Shown piece by piece: positions 63,701 through 64,000 of a stretch of 64,000 bases of DNA. The notes beneath the pieces are model-generated. The model saw only the letters and a list, made by a program, of their open reading frames with translations, was not told the origin of the DNA and did not search any database. This stretch comes from Thalassocella blandensis (lineage in GTDB: Bacteria > Pseudomonadota > Gammaproteobacteria > Pseudomonadales > Cellvibrionaceae). The stretch covers positions 124,001 through 188,000 of the forward strand of contig CABFPG010000009.1 in the NCBI GenBank assembly GCA_902141825.1, given 5' to 3'. Position numbers and translations under genes: made by a program. Position 1 is the stretch's first letter; each line of letters opens with the position of its first letter.

Positions 63701-64000
63701 GCGCTCATTTACACTGGAAAGGTCGCTGTGTTTACCAACAGATTTACCGATTGCATTTAAACGTTGCTCAATTTCAATTATTTTGTGAGCAACATTCATC
63801 AATTGGTCTTCATTAATGCTGTTGGCATTGCTCAATTCTTCCAGCGCTTCGTTTTGCGAAATCATTTGTTTACGCAAATCGCCGATACCAAGAATTGCCA
63901 TGGTATCTGCCACACGCTTTACGGTGGGCAGAATGTCTTTCAAGTCTTCCACGGAACCTTGCCCGGTCAGGGAGAGGTCCAAAATATGTTTAACGTTGGA
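57788..64000 (-). CDS. chpA: ChpA/PilL-type hybrid histidine kinase of twitching chemotaxis (5' end off window)
   Basis: The frame is open to the right edge, giving 2070 residues with the N-terminus missing. Residue numbers below count from the codon at 63982. Three canonical Hpt motifs are HTLKGSGRM (H393), HTLKGSAKM (H604) and HTMKGGARL (H1288). A fourth Hpt-like MMTHIRGGLNM (H142) is diverged, and LRTLEEGASLANL (about 745) looks like an Hpt with the His replaced by Arg. A very acidic linker spans about 830-1225. The kinase core follows: dimerisation helices, N-box HMLRNAVDHG, GRGVGMDVVHAEI, a CheW domain, and a receiver domain with phospho-acceptor D1990 (LLDIEMPRMDG). The kinase controls type IV pilus extension through PilG/PilH. 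pilG-pilJ are expected to the right. Confidence 0.95.
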   Translation of the reverse strand, partial: SNVKHILDLSLTGQGSVEDLKDILPTVKRVADTMAILGIGDLRKQMISQNEALEELSNANSINEDQLMNVAHKIIEIEQRLNAIGKSVGKHSDLSSVNEREVEIDAAKATVISECCAGLEKVKDAISEYMSSSWDSSHLNDVGSMMTHIRGGLNMIPLRRSAEVVRSCGQFIEEKLVQEQIKPDSNILFNLSDAIVSIEYYLERLTQNIDDDADSFLDMAEESVKSLGYAVSAVESDKASAAAEAEKETVATEQMPDLPAVEEAEIPAAEVETATAETEVGELAQDEAPSEKHDDASEEAALEPQEMSEADSDTHQESSVEASEVAAEAAPAAPATPEELIAAAEDLDENEDSEIDEEIVEIFIEEAGEVLETLNEFFPQWRANEADNDALVVVRRAFHTLKGSGRMVEAYDIGELAWAIENMLNRVIDKTITLQPHVFNLIQAVMDVVPLLVTAFEKRKKNPIRAKTDQYAEWAHAVSEGNFPPEIEHGIPEIGGTAAPAPAAKEAALEETVEALEEVAEHTSDEGSDESVEEDLIEVATADDDEVEELNLSSLTDDDEPDEEEDAVLREIFSSESLVHLHTIQLYINAMEEEAPIYAVPSDNFQRALHTLKGSAKMAQVWPIAEITEPLEAFAKELISYQVNVNEDILQLIRDAVTYTREGLKQIRSKQPVVIEKVPQFVARCAELRELAVGHLIHLKERPSAASTNKADPRMLSLVMAEEMALLLRVESLLNQWQESNSVPADITKVISELRTLEEGASLANLPDMASLSSQLMQMHQKALASELPTGEEFFSLLGAGHDALLDMVDAVAASQNVVPAPETLTDALANYLAQPAANEEVDTQALEEAAETVDETPAEADQGEALSDEFAALMGGETEEVDADEVLPEITLDEASGDEEITFDLSQEEPEETLSFDGIESLEDDSAELSDMPLLDLDESADSSLQIEEEPSLEFGDLSALDDEEDAPLSFDALNESELSSDIDAQQQNTVEDDAEEIDFSALTESETDSETDSEIDSETEESTSLTLEDEPLAFENLDGEPLGFDEAEDDAEEEISFEGLTDLETETPLLDAEELDSDSGAILVDEDEDTAATEDFILSEEVEASLPLVDEDIDAGNENASEELAIDLDDSSAEEDSRFAIEGFDDSSDTADEDDFASMLSADDLPTLDSTETVEDDITLQFEPEADASAEDDALDELTLTPAAEQEETVLPPADVDISQPVAPVAVGEGQIAIPGLIDVIDVNDEDFDEDILEVFLDEALELSEELDEAIHTWESDWTDTESVESVKRVLHTMKGGARLSGLENLGELTHDYESYLIGVKPQDIDDRFFATIHGYQDRVLSAVRAVKTFMDGDTTKVAIPAPIGDSPAPAAVTENEAPAPETVDEPQVEAEAPVVESKPAVESDSNVVKFAPKPKPVPAGGGTPGEFNMPSISGGGGGGGGAPAQAAQALKKAAPQEMVKVSAELLEELVNLAGETSISRARLEQQISDFGFALDEIDATLHRLQEQLRRLDIETEAQVLFRQEQMQQHEDFDPLEMDRYSHMQQLSRSLIESASDLVDLKSDLSDKIRDTETLLIQQQRINTTLQEGLMRSRMVPFSRLVPRLRRIVRQVASELGKNVSFELDNIEGELDRSVLERMVPPFEHMLRNAVDHGIEMPDERAAAGKPESGRIVLTLGREGGDVIIRLADDGRGVNLKRVREKAIERELMSADSDLSDHDIMQFILHAGFSTAESVTQISGRGVGMDVVHAEIKQLGGAVTINSAWGKGTEFVIRLPFTLSVNRALMVDIGGDNYAIPLSSIEGIVRVSPFELEHYYSNPEANFEYANEVYQVRYLGTLLNTGNLPKLEGQALPLPVILVRSHEHTMALQVDALMGSREIVVKSLGQQFSLVSGLSGATVMGDGSVVVILDPHALVRQEIARASLALDLDAAADEHGDSQDDGVKTVMVVDDSVTVRKVTTRFLEREGFDVITAKDGVDAIRVLQEQVPDLMLLDIEMPRMDGFEVARTIRTTQRWEHLPIIMITSRTGDKHREHALSLGVDKYLGKPYQEDLLLENIAELLERAKAQH

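Overview
The window looks like a chromosomal piece of a polysaccharide-degrading gammaproteobacterium, most likely a member of the Cellvibrionaceae (Cellvibrio/Saccharophagus/Teredinibacter type). The reasons are a poly-serine linker in a secreted lipoprotein, several CGG-type lipoproteins with Pro/Thr-rich linkers, secreted glycoside hydrolases with carbohydrate-binding modules, and a Pseudomonas-like Chp (twitching chemotaxis) block. No rRNA, intact tRNA, complete mobile element or CRISPR array is visible.

Layout. 0-3.3 kb: the sigma-54 activator rtcR and a convergent M23 lipoprotein. 3.3-10.4 kb: a very large secreted GH87-type alpha-1,3-glucanase behind a perfect palindromic operator, a second M23 peptidase, and a CotH-kinase lipoprotein. 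11-14 kb: an outer-membrane porin plus BCCT transporter operon. 14-24 kb: a DUF5107 lipoprotein, an HNH endonuclease, a LysE-type exporter, a PilJ-type chemoreceptor, a small LexA-boxed gene and a GH17 lipoprotein, separated by unusually long structured intergenic DNA. 24-33.5 kb: acyltransferase, solute-binding-like protein, serine hydrolase, a DUF1501/DUF1800 pair, an M14 peptidase and a DsbB-like protein. 33.5-41.2 kb: an accessory cluster with an exported EndoU nuclease, small unknown proteins, a Ser/Thr kinase with TPRs, an FHA-winged-helix protein and two tandem proteins that share a C-terminal domain. 41.4-51.9 kb: yejK, DUF3108, lipoproteins, an XRE regulator, a fused LplT-Aas lysophospholipid recycling enzyme, and a convergent HPPK-like/FolM pterin pair. 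52.4-56.2 kb: the housekeeping groups nudE-cysQ and yrfG-hslR-hslO. 56.2-64 kb: chpC, chpB and most of chpA, running off the right edge.

The most promising places for new biology are the kinase/FHA/EndoU cluster (33.5-41.2 kb) and the unrecognised 76-residue protein behind a consensus LexA box (21.4-21.65 kb). The combination of alpha-1,3- and beta-1,3-glucanase families suggests, but does not prove, an interest in fungal or algal glucans. All family names come from reading the translated sequence by eye; no database search was run.
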